A stretch of 56,389 bases of DNA from an uncultured bacterium (GCA_934621605.1 CAKTUZ010000021.1:1-56389), one strand, 5' to 3'; shown: positions 47,942 through 55,943, counted from the first letter of the stretch. The notes: generated by a model from the sequence alone, not told the origin. Numbers and translations: made by a program.

Positions 47942-48583
47942 ATGGGTAAAAAGGATATAAGTGGCAATCGTTATGGAAAACTTGTTGCAATTAAGCCTGT
48001 AGGTAATGGAAAAAGAGGTCGAACTCTTTGGGCGTGCCAATGTGATTGTGGAAATGGCAAAATTGCGGATATTTCATTGCTAAACAATGGACATATTTCT
48101 TCTTGCGGTTGCTATAAGATTGAATCTCTAATAAAAAAATCTACAAAACACGGAAAGAGAAATTCCAGATTATATACTATTTGGTCTCACATGAAAGACA
48201 GATGTTATAACAAAAATTCTAAAATATATAGATTTTATGGAGAAAGAGGAATAACGATATGTGATGAATGGCTACATGATTTTCAAACGTTTTATGATTG
48301 GGCTATAGAAAATGGATATTCTGATAATTTAACAATAGATAGAATAAATTCGTTTGGAAATTATGAACCAAATAACTGTAGATGGATAACCTTATCAGAT
48401 CAGCAAAGAAACAGACGAAACAATAGATACTTTACTTATAACGGAGAAACAAAAACACTTTCTCAATGGGCGGCGGAATACGGCTTTAAATGGGAACAAT
48501 TAAGAGATAGAATTGATAAATTAGGTTGGAGTTTTGAAAAAGCCATATCAACTCCAGTTGCAAATCAGGTGAGACATGCGTAA
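47942..48583 (+). CDS. Homing-endonuclease-like protein (second copy of family)
   Basis: This 213-residue protein has WACQCDCGN...SCGC (zinc), YGERGITICDEWL, FYDWAIENGY, TIDRINSFGNYEPNNCRW and a C-terminal WAAEYGFKWEQLRDRI, as in the protein at 21405. These are likely mobile, selfish-type genes. It sits between a fibre-region gene and a membrane gene. ATG 47942 has better spacing than 47936. Confidence 0.6.
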   Translation: MGKKDISGNRYGKLVAIKPVGNGKRGRTLWACQCDCGNGKIADISLLNNGHISSCGCYKIESLIKKSTKHGKRNSRLYTIWSHMKDRCYNKNSKIYRFYGERGITICDEWLHDFQTFYDWAIENGYSDNLTIDRINSFGNYEPNNCRWITLSDQQRNRRNNRYFTYNGETKTLSQWAAEYGFKWEQLRDRIDKLGWSFEKAISTPVANQVRHA

Positions 48584-48992
48584 GGTTATTAAGCCACTTA
48601 TCCTGTTTGCGATAGGTGGCTTTCTTTATGTCTGTATAGAGCTGTTGTATCGTGGTCGTAGCCATTGGACAATGCTCCTGTTGGGCGGTCTTTGTTTCCT
48701 GTATGCAGGATATCAAAATGAGCATACAGATTGGGATTATCCACTTATCCTGCAATCAATAAAGGTTGCGACAGTTATTACCCTGTTAGAGTTCCTGTGC
48801 GGTCTTATCGTAAATATATGGTTAGGATGGAATGTCTGGGATTACAGCAATATGCCATTCAACCTGTTAGGGCAGATATGCCTGCCATTCAGCCTGTTAT
48901 GGATAGTTGTAGGTACGATTGCGATTATCCTAGACGATTATCTACGATACTGGATATTTGGAGAAGAACAGCCACACTACAAATTGTTATAA
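48576..48992 (+). CDS. Multi-pass membrane protein (CmpB-like)
   Basis: This 138-residue protein has about four transmembrane helices (PLILFAIGGFLYVCIELLY; MLLLGGLCFLYAG; ATVITLLEFLCGLIVNIWLG; LLGQICLPFSLLWIVVGTIAI) and GWNVWDYSNMPFNLLGQICL, as in the 'putative ABC-transporter type IV' family. In phages it often lies after the tail genes; a lysis or superinfection role is possible but unproven. Confidence 0.65.
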   Translation: MRKVIKPLILFAIGGFLYVCIELLYRGRSHWTMLLLGGLCFLYAGYQNEHTDWDYPLILQSIKVATVITLLEFLCGLIVNIWLGWNVWDYSNMPFNLLGQICLPFSLLWIVVGTIAIILDDYLRYWIFGEEQPHYKLL

Positions 48993-49020
48993 TTTGTCGA
49001 ATTTTGCCGCAAAATATGTC

Positions 49021-49032
49021 GAACGTATTTTC
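49021..49032 (+). promoter_or_regulatory. LexA/DinR-like box 1
   Basis: CGAAC-GTAT-TTTC resembles the Gram-positive SOS box CGAACRNRYGTTC with one altered half-site base. It lies upstream of the consensus promoter at 49166. Confidence 0.35.
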
Positions 49033-49102
49033 TTGAATCCTTGTATTTATAGACGTACAATAGACTTGTCCACAGAGATGTGGTGCTTCAAGTTCTGGTC
49101 GT

Positions 49103-49132
49103 GGCGGTATGTTAGTGGCATTTCATACCGCC
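49103..49132. other. Perfect 9-bp hairpin in intergenic region
   Basis: GGCGGTATG (49103-49111) pairs with CATACCGCC (49124-49132). No T-run follows. A CCACA/TGTGG hairpin lies just upstream (near 49070). Otherwise 48993-49224 holds no convincing gene. Confidence 0.45.
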
Positions 49133-49165
49133 CTAAATTTCCAGAATTTGACAAGGGATATTTTG

Positions 49166-49194
49166 TTGACATATGCGAACATACATTCTATAAT
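49166..49194 (+). promoter_or_regulatory. Perfect consensus promoter with SOS-like box in spacer
   Basis: TTGACA (49166-49171) and TATAAT (49189-49194) are exact consensus boxes 17 nt apart. The spacer contains GAAC-ATAC-ATTC (49177-49188), close to a LexA/DinR box, so the promoter may be repressed until DNA damage. Confidence 0.7.
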
Positions 49195-49224
49195 TAGTAC
49201 AAACATTATAGAGAGGATGATTGC

Positions 49225-49395
49225 ATGAGTGGGTTACATAGTTGTAGAGAGGGCGAGAATATGGCAGGGGAGAATGACAATGATGTAGAATTTTACAAGA
49301 GAGAAATCAATGAAATTATTGGCAAAATAGAAAATGCAGGCACTTTAGAGTACCTGCATTCCTTCATAATTTTTTTTCTAGAGAAGTGGGGATAA
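49225..49395 (+). CDS. Small helical protein after consensus promoter
   Basis: A 56-residue protein (NDVEFYKREINEIIGKIENAGTLEYLHSFIIFFLEKWG), similar in style to small proteins that flank phage repressor genes. It runs tail to tail with the CI-type gene. Inside its 3' end is a 12-bp hairpin (AATGCAGG...CCTGCATT) followed later by eight T, which may end transcription. Confidence 0.55.
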   Translation: MSGLHSCREGENMAGENDNDVEFYKREINEIIGKIENAGTLEYLHSFIIFFLEKWG

Positions 49396-49396
49396 C

Positions 49397-49768
49397 TCAC
49401 TTCTTTTCTTTTCGAGATAACATAACATTTATCATATCTAATATAGTTTCTTTATCTCTTTGATCTAACAATGAAATTTTCCAAATCAAATCAACATCTT
49501 CTTTAGCTTCTCCTGTATTGTCTTTTCGAACTGGTGAAACATCAAGACCCATTAACCATGCTTCTGAAACATCTAATGCCATCCCTAGAATAACTAGCTT
49601 TTCTTGACTAGGCTCAACCTTACCAGATACATATTGACTAATATCTGATTTATTCATCTTAATATTGTACTTTCTACAGTAAGGCAAAGACATATTCAAA
49701 ATGTCGACTTGTTTTATCTTTCTTTCTTGCATTATTTTTTTAAGCCTATCAGACGTATTTTCCTTCAT
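49397..49768 (-). CDS. CI-type XRE repressor
   Basis: This 123-residue protein has an XRE helix-turn-helix (RLKKIMQERKIKQVDILNM...MNKSDISQYVSGKVEPSQEKLVILGMALDVSEAWLMG) and a short C-terminal part without a peptidase domain. It would keep lysogeny by binding the TTGAAC-type operators next to it. ATG 49768 follows AAAGGAGG on the minus strand. Confidence 0.82.
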   Translation of the reverse strand: MKENTSDRLKKIMQERKIKQVDILNMSLPYCRKYNIKMNKSDISQYVSGKVEPSQEKLVILGMALDVSEAWLMGLDVSPVRKDNTGEAKEDVDLIWKISLLDQRDKETILDMINVMLSRKEKK

Positions 49769-49794
49769 TTGTATTAACCTCCTTTCTAAAAAAT

Positions 49795-49823
49795 AATATA
49801 TCACTATTTGAACAAAAGTTCAA
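49795..49823 (-). promoter_or_regulatory. Repressor promoter overlapping operator
   Basis: On the minus strand TTGAAC (49818-49823) and TATATT (49795-49800) are 17 nt apart. The -35 box is one arm of the palindrome TTGAAC-AAAA-GTTCAA (49808-49823), an autoregulation design. Confidence 0.65.
49808..49823. promoter_or_regulatory. Repressor operator, perfect palindrome
   Basis: TTGAAC-AAAA-GTTCAA is a perfect inverted repeat in the CI/Cro intergenic region. A half-site TTGAAC lies at 49850-49855. Confidence 0.75.
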
Positions 49824-49861
49824 TATAAAAAACTTAAAAGTAAAAATATTTGAACTTTTTA

Positions 49862-49890
49862 TTGACAAAAGAAATCTATGATGTTATCAT
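49862..49890 (+). promoter_or_regulatory. Early rightward promoter
   Basis: TTGACA (49862-49867) and TATCAT (49885-49890) are 17 nt apart, directed at the Cro-type gene. Confidence 0.75.
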
Positions 49891-49896
49891 ACAAAT

Positions 49897-49914
49897 AGTT
49901 CAAAACATTGAACT
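49897..49914. promoter_or_regulatory. Second repressor operator
   Basis: AGTTCAA-AACA-TTGAACT is a perfect inverted repeat just after the early promoter, with the same half-site as 49808-49823 in the opposite order. Confidence 0.75.
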
Positions 49915-49941
49915 AAAAAATAAAGAAAGGAGAAATGAAAT

Positions 49942-50166
49942 ATGGCTTTTAATTACAGCAAATTGCGAGGTCGCATTGTTGAAAAGTTTGGCAGTCAATC
50001 TGATTTTGCAAATGCCCTTGGCTGTTCTGACAGGACTTTATCTCTTAAAATGAACGGAAAAAGACCATGGAAGCAGAACGAAATATTGACAGCTATTAAT
50101 CTTCTTGGATTATCCGAGGAAGATATACAGGATTATTTTTTTACATTAGAAGTTCAAAACATTTAA
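49942..50166 (+). CDS. Cro-type HTH regulator
   Basis: This 74-residue protein has an HTH (LRGRIVEKFGSQSDFANALGCSDRTLSLKMNGKRPW), as in Cro/CI-like phage proteins (DUF739-like). It is divergent from the CI-type gene and downstream of the early promoter and operators. AAGGAGAAATG upstream. Confidence 0.8.
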   Translation: MAFNYSKLRGRIVEKFGSQSDFANALGCSDRTLSLKMNGKRPWKQNEILTAINLLGLSEEDIQDYFFTLEVQNI

Positions 50167-50189
50167 CTTTTTAGGAAAGGAGGTGAATT

Positions 50190-50468
50190 ATGAGTCTTAG
50201 TAATCTTAAAAATGGGGCAAAAGTAAAAGTGGAAAGCGAAGGTATTGTTACAAAAGTCTATATTGACGGTAAGAAATTAGAAAATGTGACAAGAATTGCT
50301 TTTGAGCAAGATATTGATAAAGACGATTGTAGTTTCATACCAAGAGTTAACGTTACTTTTCAACCATCAGAAGCAGAAATAAATGGCGTTGTTTCCTTAA
50401 TAAAAAATGAGCCGCCAAAAGGCAGCCCATTAAAGCTATTGTTCCACTCTATTTTCAGAAAGCACTGA
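50190..50468 (+). CDS. Hypothetical early protein
   Basis: A 92-residue beta-rich protein (GAKVKVESEGIVTKVYIDGKKLENVTRIAFEQD) following AAAGGAGGTGA. Its 3' end overlaps a minus-strand gene by 33 nt. Function unknown. Confidence 0.6.
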   Translation: MSLSNLKNGAKVKVESEGIVTKVYIDGKKLENVTRIAFEQDIDKDDCSFIPRVNVTFQPSEAEINGVVSLIKNEPPKGSPLKLLFHSIFRKH

Positions 50469-50627
50469 ACATTTGTTACAATCGCAGTTTCCACCAAAAC
50501 TAGCATAATCACAAGTGATTCGTCCAATTAAATATCTGTCTCTGTCTTCTAGCGTAGGGCTAGGAATTGTTTGAACAGATATTGTAGTTTTCTTTTTCTG
50601 AACAGAGCAGTAACCAGTTAATAACAA
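50436..50627 (-). CDS. Small cysteine-containing minus-strand protein
   Basis: On the minus strand AAAGGAGGTGAT precedes TTG 50627, giving a 63-residue protein (LLTGYCSVQKKKTTISVQ...CDYASFGGNCDCNKCSVL) of a small conserved type. It overlaps the plus-strand gene at 50190 at their 3' ends. Longer readings to 50771 lack a ribosome site. It lies in the early region opposite to its neighbours. Confidence 0.6.
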   Translation of the reverse strand: MLLTGYCSVQKKKTTISVQTIPSPTLEDRDRYLIGRITCDYASFGGNCDCNKCSVLSENRVEQ

Positions 50628-50630
50628 AAT

Positions 50631-50650
50631 ATCACCTCCTTTGAGGTGAT
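50631..50650. promoter_or_regulatory. Inverted repeat containing a ribosome binding site
   Basis: ATCACCTC pairs with GAGGTGAT around CTTT. On the minus strand this hairpin contains the ribosome site of 50436-50627, so it may limit its translation or serve as an operator. Confidence 0.45.
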
Positions 50651-50672
50651 TATAACACAGAAAGGAGAGCCA

Positions 50673-51383
50673 ATGAATATTGAACAGAAGATTACTTCTA
50701 TGGAAGTAGCCGAAATGGTCGGGAAAGACCATAGCAAATTGCTGAGAGATATTCGTACTTATATAGACCAATTAGGACAAGCCAATATTGGACAGTCCGA
50801 TTTCTTTATAGATGGTACATATCAAAACAGCCAAAACAAAACACAACCTTGCTATTATGTCACAAAGAAGGGCTGTGAATTTATTGCTCACAAGCTGACA
50901 GGAGTTAAGGGTACAGAGTTCACAGCAAAGTACATTAATCGTTTCCATGAAATGGAAGAATCCATTACGGTTCAGAAGCCAATGACAGCACTGGAAATGA
51001 TTAAGCTACAGAATCAGGCAGTAATAGAGATTGACGAAAAAGTTGACAATCTCACAAATGATTTTGAGAATTTTAAACAGGAAATGCCGTTACTTGGCGT
51101 GGATATGGATAAGGTTACTCATGCCGTGAAAGCAAAGGGCGTTGAGGTAATGGGCGGAAAAGAAAGCCTTGCATACAGAAGTAATTCGTTAAGACAACAG
51201 GTGTACAGCGACATATACCGTCAGATAAAGTACCAATTTAATGTGTTGTCTTACAAGGCACTGTCAAGGAATCAGTTAGATAAGGCTCTTAAAATTATTG
51301 ATGCGTATGAACCGCCAGTATTCTTGAAAGATTCCATAGATGCTGAAAACAGTCAGATGAGAATTGATAGGGAGGATATTTAA
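50673..51383 (+). CDS. Rha/ORF6C-type antirepressor
   Basis: This 236-residue protein has an N-terminal Rha domain (ITSMEVAEMVGKDHSKLLRDIRTYIDQLGQ, FFIDGTYQNSQNKTQPCYYVTKKGCEFIAHKLTG) and a C-terminal ORF6C domain (YRSNSLRQQVYSDIYRQIKYQFNVLSYKALSRNQLDKALKIIDAYEPP). It is an early regulator that could disturb repression. Start ATG after AAAGGAGAG. Confidence 0.85.
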   Translation: MNIEQKITSMEVAEMVGKDHSKLLRDIRTYIDQLGQANIGQSDFFIDGTYQNSQNKTQPCYYVTKKGCEFIAHKLTGVKGTEFTAKYINRFHEMEESITVQKPMTALEMIKLQNQAVIEIDEKVDNLTNDFENFKQEMPLLGVDMDKVTHAVKAKGVEVMGGKESLAYRSNSLRQQVYSDIYRQIKYQFNVLSYKALSRNQLDKALKIIDAYEPPVFLKDSIDAENSQMRIDREDI

Positions 51384-51476
51384 ATGAAAAATATAAGTAC
51401 TAAAACATTATGCAGAATATCTATAGGTTTATCAATATACACTATTATCATCAACTTATTAGCACATTGGGTGTGA
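51384..51476 (+). CDS. Very small membrane peptide
   Basis: A 30-residue ORF starting at the codon after the stop of the Rha gene (MKNISTKTLC), with a hydrophobic stretch (ISIGLSIYTIIINLLA). GGGAGGATATT lies upstream. It may be a small membrane peptide; weak evidence. Confidence 0.4.
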   Translation: MKNISTKTLCRISIGLSIYTIIINLLAHWV

Positions 51477-51480
51477 GAAC

Positions 51481-51696
51481 ATGAAAGTCTACGACTTAAT
51501 CAAACAGCTTACTCGATTCCCTGCTGATGCGGAAGTGAGATTTGATGCAAGAATTGAGACAGATGCAAAGGTAAAAGAAATTGTTGAGACAAAAGACAAG
51601 GAAAATACCTATGCAGAGGTTGAAGTAGAAGAGAAAGTTTCTATTACCGACATTGACTGGCTGAATAAAGATGTTTTGATAAAACTGGAAAAGTGA
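51481..51696 (+). CDS. Hypothetical protein
   Basis: A 71-residue acidic protein (MKVYDLIKQLTRFPADAEVRFDARI), a pattern seen in small phage proteins. Function unknown. Confidence 0.55.
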   Translation: MKVYDLIKQLTRFPADAEVRFDARIETDAKVKEIVETKDKENTYAEVEVEEKVSITDIDWLNKDVLIKLEK

Positions 51697-51706
51697 GGTT
51701 TGAGAT

Positions 51707-52102
51707 ATGAAGAATAGAGAGAAGTTTGCAGAACAGATTATTGATATTGCCATTCAAAGAAATAAAATCGCTGTAAATTTAACATCAGGAGAGCCGTGCG
51801 CTTGCAGAGAAATAAAATGTTCCGAATGCCTTTTCGGTGGAAGGAATTGCGAAGTTTCGTTAAGAGAATGGGCAGAAAAGGAATATGAAGAACCGCCTGT
51901 TGACTGGAGCAAAGTGCCTGTTGATACACCGATTTTGGTAAGAGATAGTGAAGAAGAAGCGTGGAGAAAAAAACATTTTGCAAAATTTGAATATGAAAAA
52001 GTTCATACGTGGTGTTGTGGAACAACATCATGGAGCAATGATGACAGTGGGACATGTACATGGAAATTTGCTAAGTTAGCAGAAGGGACAGAATATGATT
52101 AA
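51707..52102 (+). CDS. Cysteine-containing hypothetical protein
   Basis: A 131-residue protein with a CACREIKCSECLFGGRNC motif and a tryptophan-rich C-terminus, recurrent in Gram-positive phages. It may bind zinc. Function unknown. Confidence 0.6.
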   Translation: MKNREKFAEQIIDIAIQRNKIAVNLTSGEPCACREIKCSECLFGGRNCEVSLREWAEKEYEEPPVDWSKVPVDTPILVRDSEEEAWRKKHFAKFEYEKVHTWCCGTTSWSNDDSGTCTWKFAKLAEGTEYD

Positions 52103-52340
52103 GACAGCAGATTCAAGAGTGGAGTTTATCGGAGAAGATACAGAAATGTGTCTTGACCTTGCGAATATCATCAGAGCGTTACGGTTCAGATTTGAACAGC
52201 ACTTTGATGAAGAGACAGCAGAAATGCTGATTGCGCAGGTTGTAGAGGATTCCAAGAGAACAGAATCAGAGGTAATAGAGGATATGAAGCAGTTTCAGAA
52301 ATCGGCTTCAAGAGGACTGACAAAAGCAATGCTATTTTAA
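52095..52340 (+). CDS. Hypothetical helical protein
   Basis: An 81-residue acidic helical protein overlapping the previous gene by 8 nt. Function unknown. Confidence 0.55.
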   Translation: MIKTADSRVEFIGEDTEMCLDLANIIRALRFRFEQHFDEETAEMLIAQVVEDSKRTESEVIEDMKQFQKSASRGLTKAMLF

Positions 52341-52362
52341 ATAAGAAGAGAGGGAAACAGAT

Positions 52363-52467
52363 ATGGAAAATATAACAATTGCAGAAGTAGAAATGTGTGA
52401 GAAATTAGGAGTTGGAGTCTTAATAAATGACGGTCATGTAGTCGGATTTGAAGTGGAAGAGGAATAG
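52363..52467 (+). CDS. Very small acidic protein
   Basis: A 34-residue ORF (MENITIAEVEMCEKLGVGVL) after GAGAGGGAAAC. Short but well spaced between genes. Confidence 0.4.
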   Translation: MENITIAEVEMCEKLGVGVLINDGHVVGFEVEEE

Positions 52468-52469
52468 GC

Positions 52470-52820
52470 ATGGATAACAGGCTTAGGAAAATTGAAAATG
52501 CCTTGATTGGAATGGGAATAAAACCGAATACAAATGGTTTTTACTGGGCGGTTGAACTTACAGTTGGGAAAATAATGACACCAATGAAATCCTTGCAAGA
52601 ACTGTATACCGAAATCGCAGTTGGAAGCAGAACGAGTAAAGGGGCAGTTGAACATGCAGTAAGAAGTGCTGTTGAGAATGCTGATACGCATAGCGAAGCA
52701 TACAAGAAATATATCGGTACTGAATTTACAACCGTAAAAGGATTTTACCCGATTCTGGCATTCAACATCAGAAGGGAGTTGGAAGATGAACAGGATAACG
52801 CTATGCGGAAGGATGAATGA
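52470..52820 (+). CDS. Spo0A C-terminal-domain-like DNA-binding protein
   Basis: This 116-residue protein matches the Spo0A effector domain pattern: IENALIGMGIKPNTNGFYW, LQELYTEIAVGSRTSKGAVEHAVRSAVENA, and a later KGFYPILAFNIRREL. In Spo0A that region binds 0A boxes to control sporulation. No receiver domain is present. It may let the phage sense or bias host sporulation; this is inference. Confidence 0.6.
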   Translation: MDNRLRKIENALIGMGIKPNTNGFYWAVELTVGKIMTPMKSLQELYTEIAVGSRTSKGAVEHAVRSAVENADTHSEAYKKYIGTEFTTVKGFYPILAFNIRRELEDEQDNAMRKDE

Positions 52821-53358
52821 AAAACCAACATACAGCCACACGGTAGGCAAAATCAGATTCTACAGCTTTCAGATGATTGTAAGACGATTAAGCGGATATG
52901 AGGACATTATTCCATGTATCGCAGAACAGGGGATTGCAAATCAGATTCAAAATGGAACAGTACATAAAATAACAGGTGCTATCCATAGTAGACAGGTGTT
53001 TGACGGAAAACGGACGCACTTAGAGTTATTTGTCCATGTAGAATCTATTTCAATGGTATTTGAAGCAGATGGAAACCATACAGAAATAACAGGTGTTATT
53101 GCAAAGAAACCAGTGTTCAGGCAGACACCTAGTGGAAGATACATAGCAGAGTTGCTAGTGGTGTCTTCGCGGAAGAATGGAAAAACGGATTGCATACCGT
53201 GTATCGTGTGGTCTGTAAATGCTTTATTCGCAAAGAAAATAGCAACAGGGCAGAAAGTTACTATAATAGGAAGATTCCAGTCAAGGCAGTATGAGAAAGA
53301 CGGACGGACTAAGACAGTTTACGAATTGTCTGGGAATGAATTGAAGTTAGGAGAGTGA
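52786..53358 (+). CDS. Tandem OB-fold SSB-like protein
   Basis: This 190-residue protein appears to have two OB-type halves: RITLCGRMNEKPTYSHTVGKIRFYSFQMIV and TEITGVIAKKPVFRQTPSGRYIAELLVVS...IPCIVWSVNALFAKKIATGQKVTIIGRFQSRQY. It resembles PriB/SSB-like proteins and differs from the canonical SSB at 3147. It lies just upstream of the SbcC-like gene. Confidence 0.65.
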   Translation: MNRITLCGRMNEKPTYSHTVGKIRFYSFQMIVRRLSGYEDIIPCIAEQGIANQIQNGTVHKITGAIHSRQVFDGKRTHLELFVHVESISMVFEADGNHTEITGVIAKKPVFRQTPSGRYIAELLVVSSRKNGKTDCIPCIVWSVNALFAKKIATGQKVTIIGRFQSRQYEKDGRTKTVYELSGNELKLGE

Positions 53359-53362
53359 GAAC

Positions 53363-53617
53363 GTGGAAGATTTGATTAAAAGTAAATCCTGCGATACAGT
53401 CACTATTTCACAGGAAAGATATGAAGAACTGATTGCTTTGGAGAGCAGAGCCACAGCGGCGGTTGACTATATCGTGAATGCAGACTTTTGCAACGTAAAG
53501 ACAGCATTAAGAATTATGGGATTTTATGCAGAAGCTGATAAGCAGGAAGAAAAAGAAAAGAAACTTTTCGGGTCAGGGATGCAACAAATTATACAGAGTA
53601 GGGAGAGGTTGGCATGA
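53363..53617 (+). CDS. Hypothetical protein
   Basis: An 84-residue helical protein starting at GTG (TVTISQERYEELIALESRA). It overlaps the SbcC-like start by 4 nt. Function unknown. Confidence 0.6.
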   Translation: MEDLIKSKSCDTVTISQERYEELIALESRATAAVDYIVNADFCNVKTALRIMGFYAEADKQEEKEKKLFGSGMQQIIQSRERLA

Positions 53618-55533
53618 AAATTAGATTAAAGAAGCTGATTCTTGAAAATTTCATGATGTATGCACAGGCAGAATTTAATTTTACAGAACTGACAAGAATT
53701 ATGGGCAAGAATGGCAAGGGCAAGTCCAGTATCGTGAATGCCTACACATGGTTGTTTTTCAACTGTGACTATGAATTAAATGACAATCCAGTGGTCAGAA
53801 GAACGGTTGACGGTAAAAGTGTAGACGATATGGACACGGCAGTTACGGCAGTACTGGACATTGACGGTAAGGAAGTAACGGCTAAGAAAGCGCAGAAGCG
53901 TACATACAGTAAGGACGGTAGCAGTTATAAGGACGATAGCAAGTACTTCATCAATGATGTCCCCAAGACTCTTAGAGATTTTAATGAGTACTTTGAAATC
54001 GACATTGCTACATGGAAGATGTGCAGTAACATCAATGCATTTCTTGATAAAAAACCGTCTGAAATGAGAGAATTTTTATTCTCAAAGGTTGGAAACATCA
54101 CAGATTTGGAGATTGCACAGGGGAATGAGGATTTATCCGAATTGGCTAGTTTACTGGAAAAGTACACAGCAGAGGAACTTTCTGCTATGAACAAGGCTAC
54201 TAAGGCAAAGGTTACTAAGGAAATACCTGTTATGGACGGTCAGATTAAGGAGAAAGAGCGTGATATCCAGATTAAATCCGACATTGATACAGCAGAACTG
54301 GTATTACAGAAAAATGCCTTACAGGAACAGCTTGAACAGAACCTTTACAAGCAGACTGGGAATGAAAACTTACTGGCAGAGTACGACAAGGCTACGCAGG
54401 ATATTCTTGAATTGCATCATAAATTATCTGAAATGCAGAATACGGCTAACAGCGAGTTGGAAGCGCAAAGGGCAGAGCTTAGAGCAACTATGATGAATAA
54501 AAGCGTTGCAATCAACAATCTGAAATCCAGTATCAGAATTTCGGAGAATGAAATTTCCAATAGTAATAAGAAGATTACAGAACTGACAAAGGAAAAGGAA
54601 AGACTGGGGAATGCATGGAAAGCGGTCAATGCAGAGAAATTTGATTCAAATACAGCTATATGCCCGACCTGTCACAGAGAGTTACCGGAAGAAGATGTTA
54701 AGAATCTCATGGAAACCTTTGAAAAGTCAAAAACTGATAGAATCGGTAAAATTGAGACGGACGGATTCAAGGTTAAAGGAGAGATTGAAAAAGAACAGAA
54801 GTTATTAAAAGATAAAGAACAGGCGTTATCTGATTTGAATGAAAATCTGAACACTGTAAATAAAGAGTACGCTGAAATGACCGCCAAGTTAGAATCTGTC
54901 CCACAGTACGTTGATATCCACGACAGGGAAGATTACAAGGCTGTACAGGCTGAAATTGTCCGCAAGGAAGAGCTATTGAAGCAGTCAACATCACTGTCAG
55001 ATATCAAGAAATCTTTGAAACAGGAAGAATCTGAAATCAGAGCGCAGCTAGCAGAGGTTGAAAAGAAGATAGATTCTACAAACACGGAATCTGATGAAGC
55101 GAGACTGGAAGAATTGAGAAATCAGAAAACAGACTTAGAACAGGCGAAAACGGATGCAGAGAAAATACTTGCCCTGTTAGACCAATTAGACAGAGCAAAG
55201 AATGAAGCACTTACAGATGCAGTCAATAGCCATTTTTCTCTTGTTAAATGGCAGTTGTTTGACACGGCAAAGAACGGTAATTATAAATCCGTTTGCATAC
55301 CTACTGTAGATGGTAAATCTATTCTTTCTACAATGAGCAACAAGGGTAACAGGATTTTGGGAAGAGTGGATATCTGCAATTCAATTCAGAAAATGTGTGG
55401 AATCAGCACGCCAGTCTTTCTTGATGATTCGGAGTCGCTCGACAATGATAACCAGGCAAAGGTTGCTGAAATGGTTGATAGTCAGCTGATTATGCTGATT
55501 GTAAATGAAAATGAGAGGTTAGAGGTGGGTTAA
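53614..55533 (+). CDS. SbcC/Rad50-like AAA ATPase
   Basis: This 639-residue SMC-type ATPase has Walker A GKNGKGKS (31-38), a long coiled coil broken by CPTCHRELPEED (near 350, zinc-hook-like CxxC), and a C-terminal Walker B-like PVFLDDSESLD. Such ATPases work with a nuclease in DNA end processing. No SbcD-like gene is adjacent; the metallo-beta-lactamase-fold protein at 1732 is a possible partner (inference). Confidence 0.85.
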   Translation: MKIRLKKLILENFMMYAQAEFNFTELTRIMGKNGKGKSSIVNAYTWLFFNCDYELNDNPVVRRTVDGKSVDDMDTAVTAVLDIDGKEVTAKKAQKRTYSKDGSSYKDDSKYFINDVPKTLRDFNEYFEIDIATWKMCSNINAFLDKKPSEMREFLFSKVGNITDLEIAQGNEDLSELASLLEKYTAEELSAMNKATKAKVTKEIPVMDGQIKEKERDIQIKSDIDTAELVLQKNALQEQLEQNLYKQTGNENLLAEYDKATQDILELHHKLSEMQNTANSELEAQRAELRATMMNKSVAINNLKSSIRISENEISNSNKKITELTKEKERLGNAWKAVNAEKFDSNTAICPTCHRELPEEDVKNLMETFEKSKTDRIGKIETDGFKVKGEIEKEQKLLKDKEQALSDLNENLNTVNKEYAEMTAKLESVPQYVDIHDREDYKAVQAEIVRKEELLKQSTSLSDIKKSLKQEESEIRAQLAEVEKKIDSTNTESDEARLEELRNQKTDLEQAKTDAEKILALLDQLDRAKNEALTDAVNSHFSLVKWQLFDTAKNGNYKSVCIPTVDGKSILSTMSNKGNRILGRVDICNSIQKMCGISTPVFLDDSESLDNDNQAKVAEMVDSQLIMLIVNENERLEVG

Positions 55534-55941
55534 ATGGAAAGACTTACAGACAGCAAAAGAAATTCTGATGGTACAGCATCTTCTAAAGAATCACTTATAG
55601 ACATAGAGCATGAAAGACCTAGTGCGTATTGTGGTGAGATTCTTACCAAACTGGCAGATTATGAGGACTTAGAGGAACAGGGCAGACTTATCAAGTTACC
55701 AATCAAAGATAAAAATGGTGATTGCAGAGAATGCGTGCATACAAGAACGCAATGCCACCACATGGAATATAAGTGCTCTGAATGCCCTATTACTGAATTA
55801 CTTTGTGATGAGTTTTATAAAGTAATAGATAGATGTTATGAGGAAGCATACGCAAGCGGATGTATTGCAGGCATGGAACTAGGAAAATCCGAAGCAGAAG
55901 CAAAGTTAGCAGAAATGAAGAAGAATGAAAGCGAGGAGTGA
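55534..55941 (+). CDS. Cysteine-containing hypothetical protein
   Basis: This 135-residue protein has an N-terminal segment (KLADYEDLEEQGRLIKLP) common in Clostridia phage small proteins and a cysteine cluster (CRECVHTRTQCHHMEYKCSECP) that may bind zinc. Function unknown. Confidence 0.6.
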   Translation: MERLTDSKRNSDGTASSKESLIDIEHERPSAYCGEILTKLADYEDLEEQGRLIKLPIKDKNGDCRECVHTRTQCHHMEYKCSECPITELLCDEFYKVIDRCYEEAYASGCIAGMELGKSEAEAKLAEMKKNESEE

Positions 55942-55943
55942 AA

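Noticed and set aside
48958..49197. 79-residue plus-strand ORF after the membrane protein
   Set aside because: It overlaps hairpins and a consensus promoter with LexA-like boxes and has no good ribosome site.
50628..50771. N-terminal extension of the minus-strand gene to 50771
   Set aside because: It would run across the inverted repeat and into the antirepressor gene; the strong ribosome site is placed for TTG 50627.
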